From: Bacteroidota bacterium | GTDB lineage: Bacteria > Bacteroidota > Bacteroidia > Chitinophagales > Saprospiraceae | Assembly: GCA_029781865.1 (NCBI GenBank) | Contig: JAKOVW010000052.1 | Span: 1-64,000 of the forward strand | Direction: 5' to 3' | Length of the DNA: 64,000 nt | Part shown: positions 8,507 through 16,911 of the stretch, in pieces | How positions within the stretch are numbered: the first letter of the stretch is position 1 | How the letters are laid out: each line of letters starts with the position of its first letter | Notes under the pieces: model-generated | Told to the model about the DNA's origin: nothing | The model's input: only the letters and a program-made list of their open reading frames with translations | Databases searched by the model: none | Position numbers and translations under genes: made by a program

Positions 8507-11500
8507 ATGGAGAAAACGAATATTACGTTTGACTTCCGCAGACTAAAAAATTTGAATCGTGGTATCAACCATGTATTTTCTATCTGCCTGTTGTGGCTGG
8601 TATTTTCCGTTCAAACCAGTACGCTAAACGCCCAGTGTTCGCTGGCCTGTAATGGAACCATTCAAGTTTCATTAGATTCCAATTGCCGGGCAACAATCAC
8701 ACCTGCAATGATGCTCAATGACACACTGACTTCCTGCCCTGGTGGTAGTTTTAAAGTCAGAGTCTTAGACTCATATGGTAAGGAAATTCCCGGTTCACCT
8801 GTAGTCGATGGTTATCAAATCGGAAAGACCCTGAAAATTGAAGTTTCAGATACCAAATCTGGAAATAAATGCTGGGGCTTTGCTAAAATCGAAGACAAAT
8901 TAGCACCGGTTATAGATTGTAGACCGGATACGATTCCTTGCTTCCTTGCATCTTCATGGGTGCCGGGTGTAGTTGACGGATGTGATGGTTATTTGAATCC
9001 GGTATTGATAGATGAACTCATAACCCCTCTGCCATGCGATCCTAATTATATCAAGCAAATTGTCCGTAAATATCAGGCTACAGATAGTCATGGAAATAAA
9101 TCTTCAGTATGTTCTGTAACAGTTCTTCTCAGAAGATTTGATACAGCACGCGTGATCTGTCCGAATAACTGGACCGTTGGAGGATTTAATCCGATAAGTT
9201 GTAAGGATATTGCATACAATAGAATCCCGCTCGATAAGAATGGCCATCCCAGCCCGACTTATACCGGTGTCCCACAATATTGGGATACCATTTCAACAAA
9301 TCCTTTTTTGTCACAAACGATTAATCTGTGGCCTGTTCAGGATATTTATTGCAACATCGCAGTTACCTATGAAGATATTGATTTAGGTACCATCGCATGT
9401 GTACATAAAATTATGCGTATGTGGACTATCCGCGAATGGCATTGCAACTCGGAAATAGTCAGAATCTGCATTCAGATTCTTGAAATTGTAGACAATGAGG
9501 CTCCTTATGTACACGGTCCTTATGATTTTGATGCAACTACTGATGGTGGATATAAATGTCAGGCGACTGTAAATATTCCTCCTGCTGTAGTTTTTGATAG
9601 TTGCGGTGGACGTGTGAAAGTGGATCTGGTCTATCCTGGTGGCATTCTGACCAACAGCAATGGTGGTGTTGTTGTACTGCCGGTTGGTGATGATACTATT
9701 TATTATCGCGCTTATGATCAGTGTTACAATCTAAGGACGGATACATTAATTGTGCACGTTCTTGATAAAACAGCTCCAGTTGCTATTTGTGACAGGGAAA
9801 CGGTTGTTGCATTATCTATATATGGTACTACACATGTTTATGCTAAAACATTCGATGATGGCAGTTACGATGATTGCCATATCGATTCATTCCTTGTAAG
9901 AAGAATGGATAACGGAGCGCCATGTGGTCAGCAAAACATTAACTGGTTCAGACCTTATGTTGAGTTTTGTTGTGCGGATGTAGGTAAAATCATCCAGGTC
10001 ATCATGCGCGTGAAAGATAAGCATGGCAATTATAATGATTGTATGGTATTGGTGGAAGTACAGGATAAAATTAAGCCTACCTGTGTTGCGCCCATCGACC
10101 TTACCGTAGCCTGCGATTTTCATTTTGATATCAATGACTTGTCAGTCTTTGGTGTGATTCAAAGAGATTCAAGTTTATTCAATAACAAAAGGACGATTAA
10201 ATTTATTGGAGCAAATGGCTATCCACAGGTTATCAATTTCCATGATGGATTTGCGCATGACAATTGTGACTTTACAATTACACCTTCTTTTGTTGATAAC
10301 AGAACGCAGTGTAACGTAGGTACCATCGTGCGTACCTGGGTTGTCGCTGACAAAAATGGTGCAGACACGTGCAGACAGACTATCACATTCTACAATTATT
10401 CTCCATTCATTTCGGATAGTATTTGGTGGCCAAGGGATACTATTATGTATACTTGTCTTGATCCGAATACCTTAACCCCGGATGCTTTAAATAGCAAACC
10501 GGTATTGCATGGTGAAGATAAATGCGACCTGGTAGGATTATCCTGGGATGATCAGGTATTTAGAATTGTACAGGGAGGAGACGCTTGCTATAAAATAGTA
10601 CGTACCTGGAAAGCTTTGGATTGGTGTCAGGTTCATTATGATGGAGGTGGTGCTCATTATCAGGTTTGGACGCATGTGCAATTAATCAAGATACATAACT
10701 TAATTGATCCGACAGTTAAAACCATACCAACCAAGGATACTACAGTGTGTACGTTGGATTCGTGTACTAATGGTTATATAAGCTTAATTGCAAACGGTAG
10801 CGATGATTGTACACCTGGTGCAGAACTTGCATGGGAGTATCTCATTGACTATAATAATAACGGAATTTTTGATGTAATCAGAAGTGGTGTAGGTCCGACT
10901 ATCGATGCGAGCGGAAGACACCCATTGGGTAAGCACAGAATCAAATATGTATTTGAAGATCGTTGTGGAAATAAAACAGCAATAGAAAGATTATTTACAA
11001 TTGTCAACTGCAAAGCACCAACGCCATATTGCTTGAATGGTGTTTCAATTGACTTAATGCCTATAGATACAAACAGAGATGGACATATCGATCTTGGAAT
11101 GATTGAAGTATGGGCAAGTGATGTGGATCGGGGTAGCTATGGAGCTTGTCAGAATCCAATCATACTTAGTTTTTCAAGCGATACAACAAAGAGATCCAGA
11201 ATATTCGGATGTAATGATTTAGGTCAACAAACTGTTGAATTATGGGTTACGGACCGTTTAACAGGTCAGCAAGCATTCTGCAGAACATTTATAGATATCC
11301 AGGATAACCAAAAGGCATGTGGTAAAACCCTTACCGGTCCGACCGGAAGTATTAATGGACTTGTTTCCAACAATACAGATGGTAATACCATGAATGATGT
11401 TGAAGTGGTTCTGGCAGGAGAATGTACTCCAAATAAATTGGTGATGTCAAGTCTCAATACCAAATCGGATGGTAAATATGTATTTGCTGATATGCCATTG

Positions 11501-12613
11501 AATAACGGAAGTTATTCCATTCATTCCGCAAAAAATACAGATCCGTTAAATGGCGTGACTACTGCGGATATTGTAAAAATACAAAGACATATTCTTGGTA
11601 TTGAACCATTGACTTCGCCATATAAGATTATTGCAGCAGACGTCAACAACAGTAAGACTATTACTGCAACGGATATTGTTGAAATCAGAAAATTGATACT
11701 TGGGGTAACCAATAAGTTTAGCAATAGCGATAGCTGGAAATTCATCGATGCGACTTATCAGTTTGTTCCGGGTGTCGATCCTTTAGTACAAAGTTATCCG
11801 ACTTGTATCAATATCAATCCGTTTAATAAGGATATCATCGGAGCTGACTTTAAAGGTATAAAAATTGGTGATGTATCAGGAAATGCCTCAGCATCATTCA
11901 ATCAGACTACAACAAGAAGTGGTAATGCTGAATTGCTAATGGTGGCTAATGAACTTTCTTACCTGAAAGGAGATGTGGTTTCTGTACCGGTATTCCTGAA
12001 TAGGAAAAATCAATTAGCAGGTTATCAATTTACTATACAATTTGATCAGGAAAGACTTGAGTTTGCAGATATTGTATCTGGAATCTCCAACATAAGTACT
12101 GAAAATCTGGGATTGTTTAAGGTTAATCAAGGCTACGTTAGCTTAAGTTGGAACTCAAATAAGAATATCGACATTCTTGAAGGTGATGTTTTATTCACGC
12201 TTAAATTCAAGGCTCTTTCGAAAGGTCAAATATCAAATTCATTACAATTAAATTCATTCATCACAACTGCACAGGCATTTACTGCTGACGCAGAAGAAAT
12301 GGATATAAAACTTGGTTTCAGAACAGATAATGGAATATTGCAAAATAATTCCGGTATCATTCTGTACCAAAATCAACCCAACCCGTTCTCAGATCTCACT
12401 GTAATAGGTTTTGAGCTATCACAGTCTGCTCCTGCGACTCTCACGGTTTATGATCTCAATTCGAAGGTCATATTTAAGTCCGAGTTTCAGGCTGTAAAAG
12501 GATACAACAGTGTCGAGGTCAGTAATGCTCAATTGGGTGTAACCGGCGTATTATTCTATCAGGTAGATGCAGCAGGTTTCACCGCTACTAAGAGAATGGT
12601 TGTCATCAAGTAA
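8507..12613 (+). CDS. Giant secreted HYR/dockerin-like/cohesin-like protein with T9SS tail (paralogue 3)
   Basis: This 1368-residue protein has an N-terminal signal peptide (hydrophobic stretch ~23-37, likely cleavage near LNAQ). Cys-rich HYR/Ig-like repeats cover ~45-950 (repeated VDxxxP, DNC/DSCGG and VxDK motifs). A carboxypeptidase-regulatory-like segment lies at ~955-1008. A dockerin-like pair spans ~1010-1066 (IVKIQRHILG and IVEIRKLILG with DVNNSKT between). A clear cohesin-like domain covers ~1138-1271 (GDVVSVPVFLNRKNQLAGYQ), and a T9SS type A tail ~1283-1368 (YQNQPNPF, ATKRMVVIK). The ATG at 8507 is well placed for the signal peptide. The gene has its own promoter and a strong terminator. 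Likely an abundant cell-surface or matrix protein; function inferred only from architecture. Confidence 0.85.
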   Translation: MEKTNITFDFRRLKNLNRGINHVFSICLLWLVFSVQTSTLNAQCSLACNGTIQVSLDSNCRATITPAMMLNDTLTSCPGGSFKVRVLDSYGKEIPGSPVVDGYQIGKTLKIEVSDTKSGNKCWGFAKIEDKLAPVIDCRPDTIPCFLASSWVPGVVDGCDGYLNPVLIDELITPLPCDPNYIKQIVRKYQATDSHGNKSSVCSVTVLLRRFDTARVICPNNWTVGGFNPISCKDIAYNRIPLDKNGHPSPTYTGVPQYWDTISTNPFLSQTINLWPVQDIYCNIAVTYEDIDLGTIACVHKIMRMWTIREWHCNSEIVRICIQILEIVDNEAPYVHGPYDFDATTDGGYKCQATVNIPPAVVFDSCGGRVKVDLVYPGGILTNSNGGVVVLPVGDDTIYYRAYDQCYNLRTDTLIVHVLDKTAPVAICDRETVVALSIYGTTHVYAKTFDDGSYDDCHIDSFLVRRMDNGAPCGQQNINWFRPYVEFCCADVGKIIQVIMRVKDKHGNYNDCMVLVEVQDKIKPTCVAPIDLTVACDFHFDINDLSVFGVIQRDSSLFNNKRTIKFIGANGYPQVINFHDGFAHDNCDFTITPSFVDNRTQCNVGTIVRTWVVADKNGADTCRQTITFYNYSPFISDSIWWPRDTIMYTCLDPNTLTPDALNSKPVLHGEDKCDLVGLSWDDQVFRIVQGGDACYKIVRTWKALDWCQVHYDGGGAHYQVWTHVQLIKIHNLIDPTVKTIPTKDTTVCTLDSCTNGYISLIANGSDDCTPGAELAWEYLIDYNNNGIFDVIRSGVGPTIDASGRHPLGKHRIKYVFEDRCGNKTAIERLFTIVNCKAPTPYCLNGVSIDLMPIDTNRDGHIDLGMIEVWASDVDRGSYGACQNPIILSFSSDTTKRSRIFGCNDLGQQTVELWVTDRLTGQQAFCRTFIDIQDNQKACGKTLTGPTGSINGLVSNNTDGNTMNDVEVVLAGECTPNKLVMSSLNTKSDGKYVFADMPLNNGSYSIHSAKNTDPLNGVTTADIVKIQRHILGIEPLTSPYKIIAADVNNSKTITATDIVEIRKLILGVTNKFSNSDSWKFIDATYQFVPGVDPLVQSYPTCININPFNKDIIGADFKGIKIGDVSGNASASFNQTTTRSGNAELLMVANELSYLKGDVVSVPVFLNRKNQLAGYQFTIQFDQERLEFADIVSGISNISTENLGLFKVNQGYVSLSWNSNKNIDILEGDVLFTLKFKALSKGQISNSLQLNSFITTAQAFTADAEEMDIKLGFRTDNGILQNNSGIILYQNQPNPFSDLTVIGFELSQSAPATLTVYDLNSKVIFKSEFQAVKGYNSVEVSNAQLGVTGVLFYQVDAAGFTATKRMVVIK

Positions 12614-12658
12614 GGCTAAATTCGTTTTGTTCTAAAGAGTTTACTGTTTTTGGGATGG

Positions 12659-12699
12659 GACCCCTCTTCGCAAACGTTGCGAAGGGGGTCTTTTTTTTG
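12659..12699 (+). terminator. Rho-independent terminator after paralogue 3
   Basis: A 14-bp GC-rich stem (arms 12659-12673 and 12677-12690, one bulged T at 12665) has a 3-nt loop and is followed by eight T. It is preceded by TTTTTGGGATGG as at 379-390. Confidence 0.92.
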
Positions 12700-12726
12700 T
12701 ATGGTATTTGAGTTGTCTTATCTTTG
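12696..12726 (+). promoter_or_regulatory. Promoter for ruvX-def
   Basis: TTTG at 12696-12699 lies inside the T-tract of the preceding terminator. It is followed after 19 nt by TATCTTTG at 12719-12726. Both match the Bacteroidota consensus and spacing. The predicted start is near 12732, leaving a ~140-nt leader. Confidence 0.65.
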
Positions 12727-12874
12727 TTAAGGAATTTAATAAATTGAATTCATTAATTTAAATTATTGTTCTTTGAATTTGGAATTGATTTATCTGCGTC
12801 ATATTAAAATTCGCTGCTTCTTGTAATAAATGAGCATTGAATCAGTAAAATCTAAAGGGACTTGTAAATAACAA

Positions 12875-13291
12875 TTGAGCTTGGCCAGAATTTTATCCAT
12901 TGATTACGGCATGAAACGATGTGGAATCGCAGTCACTGATCCATTGCAATTGATCGTAAATGGGCTCACCACAGTCAGTCAACCGGATACGCTTAGTTTT
13001 GTTATTGATTATTGTTTACATCATGAAGTTTCCAAAATTGTTATCGGGTATCCGTTGCAGCCGGACGGAACAAATACTCCGGTAACGATGCAGGTGCAAT
13101 TGATTAAGAGCCAACTTGAAAAAGCGATTCCGAATATTCAGATTGAATTTTTTGATGAAAAAATGAGTTCGAAGCAAGCAATGGATGTATTAATCAAAAG
13201 CGGAATAGGTAAGAAAAAAAGAAGTGATAAAGCATTACTGGATAAGATGAGTGCTGTAATCATTTTGCAACGTTATTTAGGGCATATATAA
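12875..13291 (+). CDS. ruvX: Putative pre-16S rRNA nuclease / Holliday junction resolvase RuvX (YqgF)
   Basis: At 138 residues this is the usual size for the YqgF family of RNase H-fold nucleases, which process the 5' end of 16S rRNA precursor and were first proposed as Holliday junction resolvases. The metal-binding DYG is at residues 10-12, the conserved IGYP strand at ~57-60, DEKMSSK at ~94-100, and the terminal DxxxAVIILQRYL helix carries the last Asp. The start is TTG at 12875; no in-frame ATG precedes the catalytic DYG, so a TTG start is required. It is followed 8 bp later by def, with which it is probably co-transcribed. Confidence 0.92.
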   Translation: MSLARILSIDYGMKRCGIAVTDPLQLIVNGLTTVSQPDTLSFVIDYCLHHEVSKIVIGYPLQPDGTNTPVTMQVQLIKSQLEKAIPNIQIEFFDEKMSSKQAMDVLIKSGIGKKKRSDKALLDKMSAVIILQRYLGHI

Positions 13292-13299
13292 TTGTATTT

Positions 13300-13848
13300 A
13301 TGGTTTTACCAATTTATTTATATGGAAATCCGGTATTGAAAGTGAAGGCATCACCGATCACCAGGGATTATCCAAATCTGGCTGAATTAATTAGTAATAT
13401 GTGGGAGACCATGTATTTTGCCAAAGGTGTTGGATTGGCGGCTCCACAAATCGGACTTTCGATCAGACTATTTGTAGTGGATTCCGTTTCTTATTACGAT
13501 CAAAATGAATCGCCAAAAGGAATCAAAAAGGTATTTATTAATCCGGTAATAGTAGAGGAATATGGTCAGGAATGGCCATTTGAAGAGGGTTGTCTGAGTA
13601 TTCCAAAGATTAATGCAGAAGTAGAAAGAACAACTCATGTGAAGATTAAATATCTGGATGAGCAATTTAAAGAACATCTGGAGGTATTTGATGAGATGAA
13701 TGCAAGAATCATCCAACATGAGTACGATCATATTGAAGGAATACTTTTTATTGATAAAATTAAACCGGTTAGGCGACAGATTCTTCAGCGAAAATTGGAG
13801 AAAATAAAAAGAGGAATTGTAAATGCATCCTATCCCGTGAAACAATAA
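13300..13848 (+). CDS. def: Peptide deformylase
   Basis: A 182-residue cytoplasmic metalloenzyme that removes the N-formyl group from nascent proteins. All three signature motifs are present: GVGLAAPQIG at residues 43-52, EGCLS at 96-100 (Cys98 is a metal ligand) and HEYDH at 140-144 (two His ligands and the catalytic Glu). It starts with ATG 8 bp after ruvX, consistent with a two-gene operon. Confidence 0.97.
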   Translation: MVLPIYLYGNPVLKVKASPITRDYPNLAELISNMWETMYFAKGVGLAAPQIGLSIRLFVVDSVSYYDQNESPKGIKKVFINPVIVEEYGQEWPFEEGCLSIPKINAEVERTTHVKIKYLDEQFKEHLEVFDEMNARIIQHEYDHIEGILFIDKIKPVRRQILQRKLEKIKRGIVNASYPVKQ

Positions 13849-13875
13849 ATCAAGAGATCAATGCATACTTTTAAT

Positions 13876-13883
13876 TACTTTTG
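13876..13883 (+). promoter_or_regulatory. -7 element TACTTTTG upstream of the secreted propeller gene
   Basis: An exact TAnnTTTG match ends 15 bp before the ATG at 13899; no TTG is found at -33. Its TTG (13881-13883) is in frame with the gene and can be mistaken for a start codon. Confidence 0.5.
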
Positions 13884-13898
13884 TTCAAATTCAATTCC

Positions 13899-15158
13899 AT
13901 GAGAAAAAACATAACTTTATTATTAATTATAATATGTAATATATTATCTTATAGTCAGTTAAAGCAAATTTTAGTATTGAATGAAGGAGCTTTTGATTTT
14001 CAAAGCAATCAAATTCTGGTGCCTGTATCAATAGGAAGTTTTTATCCTTCCACGGGGCTGTATCAAAAGAAGAATGAAATTGCAGATGCTCGCTTTGCTT
14101 CAGATATAGTTATTGATGGCAATTCGTATTGGGTAGCTGCAGATAAAAATGTAATCCAATATGATTTATCGACACATGAAAAATTAGCCGGGTTTATACT
14201 TGAAGGAGTACGAAAAATAGCATTTTATAAAAATTTAATGGTGGTATCGAGAGGGGAGTATCTAAAGACATTTGATTCTTATATCCAGATTTATAATAAA
14301 CATACTTTTGAATTGTTATTTGAAATACCCAGGAGTACACTCCCATTCACAACAGAGAGTATCATTATCAATCATGGTATTGCGTATGTCGCTGTGAACA
14401 ATGGATTTGATTTTGGAAATGAAGTTGGAAAACTTGTTAAAATTGACCTCGAGCAATTGAAGCTTCTGGAAACTATTGATTTGGGGCCTGATGGGAAGAA
14501 TCCGGAAAACCTGATGATTAAAGAAGACCTGTTGATTTCATTAAACAACAAGGATTATCATGGAAGTTCGGTTTCTGTAATCGATGGAATTAACGGTGTT
14601 TCAACTTTTAATTTGTCGAATGTGAATTCACTTTGTGGGACTTCTACTTTGGTTGGTGATAATGTCGTGTATCAGGAAATCGGTAAAACAGATTTAGGTG
14701 CATTTGAGATTAACTCAAAACAATCCGGATTCCTGAATAATCTAGGAAAGAGTTATTATGGTATGTCCTATGATTCTAATTCAGGTTACCTATGTGCTGC
14801 TGAAACGGATTTCAGAACTAGCGGTAAAGTTTATATTTACGATGCGAACTTAATTGAATTGTTTTCTTTCGATGCAGGAGTTACACCGGGATATTTTGCT
14901 TTCGATCATGCAAATTCAGTAGGTGTACATAATGCTGATTTCGTAAAAATTTCGATTGAACCAAATCCGGTAATTTCATTTTGCAAAGTGTACACAAATG
15001 ATGTTTTGGATGAGATTGCAATTTTAGATTTAAGAGGAAAAGAATTGGTTAGTACGAAAAATTCCTTACTTAATCTTGCCGAGCTGGAACCAGGAACCTA
15101 TATTATTAAAGTTAAAACGAAATCCAGCCTGGATTATAGAAAGATCCTGAAAATCTAA
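13899..15158 (+). CDS. Secreted beta-propeller-like protein with T9SS tail
   Basis: A 419-residue protein with an N-terminal signal peptide (MRKNITLLLIIICNILSYSQ). The body has repeated short beta-strand blocks (for example VIQYDLSTHEKLAGF and KLVKIDLEQLKLLETIDLG) reminiscent of YncE/NHL-like propeller proteins. The C-terminus (~residues 345-419) is a T9SS type A sorting domain (ISIEPNPVISFCKVYTN, LDLRGKELV, LEPGTYIIKV). I prefer the ATG at 13899 because it begins the signal peptide and lies just downstream of a -7 box; the in-frame TTG at 13881 falls inside that box. Likely secreted or surface-bound; ligand unknown. Confidence 0.8.
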   Translation: MRKNITLLLIIICNILSYSQLKQILVLNEGAFDFQSNQILVPVSIGSFYPSTGLYQKKNEIADARFASDIVIDGNSYWVAADKNVIQYDLSTHEKLAGFILEGVRKIAFYKNLMVVSRGEYLKTFDSYIQIYNKHTFELLFEIPRSTLPFTTESIIINHGIAYVAVNNGFDFGNEVGKLVKIDLEQLKLLETIDLGPDGKNPENLMIKEDLLISLNNKDYHGSSVSVIDGINGVSTFNLSNVNSLCGTSTLVGDNVVYQEIGKTDLGAFEINSKQSGFLNNLGKSYYGMSYDSNSGYLCAAETDFRTSGKVYIYDANLIELFSFDAGVTPGYFAFDHANSVGVHNADFVKISIEPNPVISFCKVYTNDVLDEIAILDLRGKELVSTKNSLLNLAELEPGTYIIKVKTKSSLDYRKILKI

Positions 15159-15190
15159 GTAGTTATTCGGGAAAACCGGTAAAAAATTTG

Positions 15191-15278
15191 CGGAAGGTCA
15201 GGGATTCGAACCCTGGGTACCCTTTTGGAGTACACACACTTTCCAGGCGTGCCAATTAAACCACTCTTGCAACCTTCC
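15191..15278 (-). tRNA. tRNA-Ser(GGA)
   Basis: The minus strand folds into an 88-nt class II tRNA. The 7-bp acceptor stem is GGAAGGT/ACCTTCC, the anticodon stem-loop is CACGC-CTGGAAA-GTGTG with anticodon GGA (plus-strand 15242-15244), there is a long variable arm, and the T loop is GTTCGAATC. The discriminator is G, as expected for serine. CCA is not encoded. A run of T follows on the minus strand. Confidence 0.95.
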
Positions 15279-15410
15279 GGAGCCGCAAAATTAAGAATAA
15301 TAGTCGGTAAGATTCATTTATTCATTGAATAGTTGTACGCTGACGTTTTTGTAGGAAAAGGCATATGGCTTTCGGATTGCGGTCCTTTTTGGGTGTTCTA
15401 ATAGCCGTAA

Positions 15411-16184
15411 TCACTCTTTTAAATGAAATATTTTTTTTGCGTTTGACGTAGTAATCCGGGCAACTTCATCCAGGGATACTTGAAAAAGTTCAGACAAGAC
15501 TTGTGCAATTATGGGAATAAAAGAGCTTTCATTACGCTTGCCCCTATGTGGTACAGGACTTAAAAACGGTGCATCCGTTTCAAGGACCAGATGATCAATA
15601 CCCACATTTATCAATACTTCTTTAAGATCAGATTTTTTATAAGTCAATACTCCTCCAATACCTAAATACAATCCCAAATCGATTATTTGTTTAGCCTGAT
15701 CTACATTGCCGGTAAAGCAATGAAAGATTCCTGTTAATTTTCCATCTTGATATTTTCGGACCAATTCAATATTCTCGTCTATGGTTTCTCTCGAGTGTAT
15801 GATTACAGGTTTTCCGGTTTTTTTACTCCATTCCATTTGCGTGCAGAATGCATCTACCTGTTCATTCCAAAAACTGGTGTCCCAATAGGCATCTGTTCCC
15901 GTTTCACCTATAGCGATATAATTTGGATCTAAGATATCTTTTTCCATTGTTGCGATAATGTCTTTGTAATCCGCTTTGACATCGCAGGGATGAAGCCCAA
16001 TGGCAGGATAACATAAGTCCGGATAATCATGACACAATTCCAAAACGGATGTTAAACTTTGAAGATCAATATTCGGTAAGATAATTTTTTCTACATTTGA
16101 GTCTAATGCTCTTTGTATCATGAATGCTCTGTCCTCGTCGAATTCTTTTAGGTATAAATGGGCATGCGTGTCAATAAATTTCAT
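15411..16184 (-). CDS. tatD: TatD-family metal-dependent deoxyribonuclease
   Basis: A 257-residue TIM-barrel hydrolase of the TatD/YcfH family, cytoplasmic 3'-5' DNases linked to DNA repair. Metal ligands are visible: THAH at residues 6-9, the Glu in GETGTD, the His in IHSRE, HCFTG, and the Asp in ETDAPFLSP. Length is typical. Its start lies only 11 bp from that of the divergent rnhA gene, so its promoter must lie inside rnhA; a candidate is at 16208-16239. Confidence 0.93.
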   Translation of the reverse strand: MKFIDTHAHLYLKEFDEDRAFMIQRALDSNVEKIILPNIDLQSLTSVLELCHDYPDLCYPAIGLHPCDVKADYKDIIATMEKDILDPNYIAIGETGTDAYWDTSFWNEQVDAFCTQMEWSKKTGKPVIIHSRETIDENIELVRKYQDGKLTGIFHCFTGNVDQAKQIIDLGLYLGIGGVLTYKKSDLKEVLINVGIDHLVLETDAPFLSPVPHRGKRNESSFIPIIAQVLSELFQVSLDEVARITTSNAKKIFHLKE

Positions 16185-16195
16185 CTAGGTATCTT

Positions 16196-16822
16196 ATGGC
16201 AAAAAGTCAAAAATATTATGTGGTGTGGCATGGAAACAACCCGGGTGTTTATAAAACCTGGGCTGAATGCCTGGCACAAGTTAAGGCTTTTCCAAATGCA
16301 AAATATAAGGCATATCCTTCGCTGGAAGAAGCGAGGGAAGCCTATCATTCTAATTATGAATACAGCGTAAACAGAGAACGGAAAGTGAAAACAGTGGAAA
16401 ACTGGCAATCCAAAGTGCCGCAGGGCAGCATTGCCGTCGATGCCGCATGCAGCGGAAATCCCGGAGATCTTGAATATAGAGGCGTTGACATTTACACCAA
16501 ATCTGAACTATTCAGAATCGGGCCTCTGAAGCAAGGAACGAATAATATCGGTGAATTTTTAGCAATCATACATGCACTGGCTTTGTTAAAACGAAGCAAC
16601 GATAACAAAACAGCAATTTTCTCTGATTCGAAAATTGCGATAAATTGGATCAAATTAAAGCATCCTAATACTAAACTCATATTTAACCAACACAATAAAC
16701 CATTACAGGATTTACTCCAAAGAGGCGTGCAATGGATTAAAAGCAATTCTTATTCCAATCCAATACTAAAATGGGAAACTGAAAAATGGGGAGAAAATCC
16801 GGCTGACTTTGGAAGAAAATAA
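16196..16822 (+). CDS. rnhA: Ribonuclease HI with N-terminal viroplasmin domain
   Basis: A 208-residue protein. An N-terminal viroplasmin-like hybrid-binding domain (~6-50: YYVVWHGNNPGVYKTW...) is joined to an RNase HI domain that cleaves the RNA of RNA-DNA hybrids. The DEDD catalytic set is complete: D82, E120, D144 and D204 (in ENPADFGRK). This fusion is common in Bacteroidota. It is divergent from tatD with an 11-bp gap. A possible -7 box (TACATTTG, 16092-16099) lies inside tatD. Confidence 0.93.
   Translation: MAKSQKYYVVWHGNNPGVYKTWAECLAQVKAFPNAKYKAYPSLEEAREAYHSNYEYSVNRERKVKTVENWQSKVPQGSIAVDAACSGNPGDLEYRGVDIYTKSELFRIGPLKQGTNNIGEFLAIIHALALLKRSNDNKTAIFSDSKIAINWIKLKHPNTKLIFNQHNKPLQDLLQRGVQWIKSNSYSNPILKWETEKWGENPADFGRK
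16208..16239 (-). promoter_or_regulatory. Candidate tatD promoter inside the rnhA coding region
   Basis: Read on the minus strand, TTG (plus 16237-16239) and TATTTTTG (plus 16208-16215) are separated by 21 nt, within the Bacteroidota range. Transcription would start near 16201, about 17 nt upstream of the tatD ATG. Confidence 0.5.
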
Positions 16823-16911
16823 AAGCCTGGTGTCAGGATTCAAATTTGAACAAGTCAAAAGAAGTAATAATTTCAATTAAAGATATGACTTCAATTGAAA
16901 ATGAAGCTTGC

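Noticed and set aside
13468-13845. 125-codon open frame opposite def
   Set aside because: It is the antisense of def, which has all three deformylase motifs; composition is that of a shadow frame.
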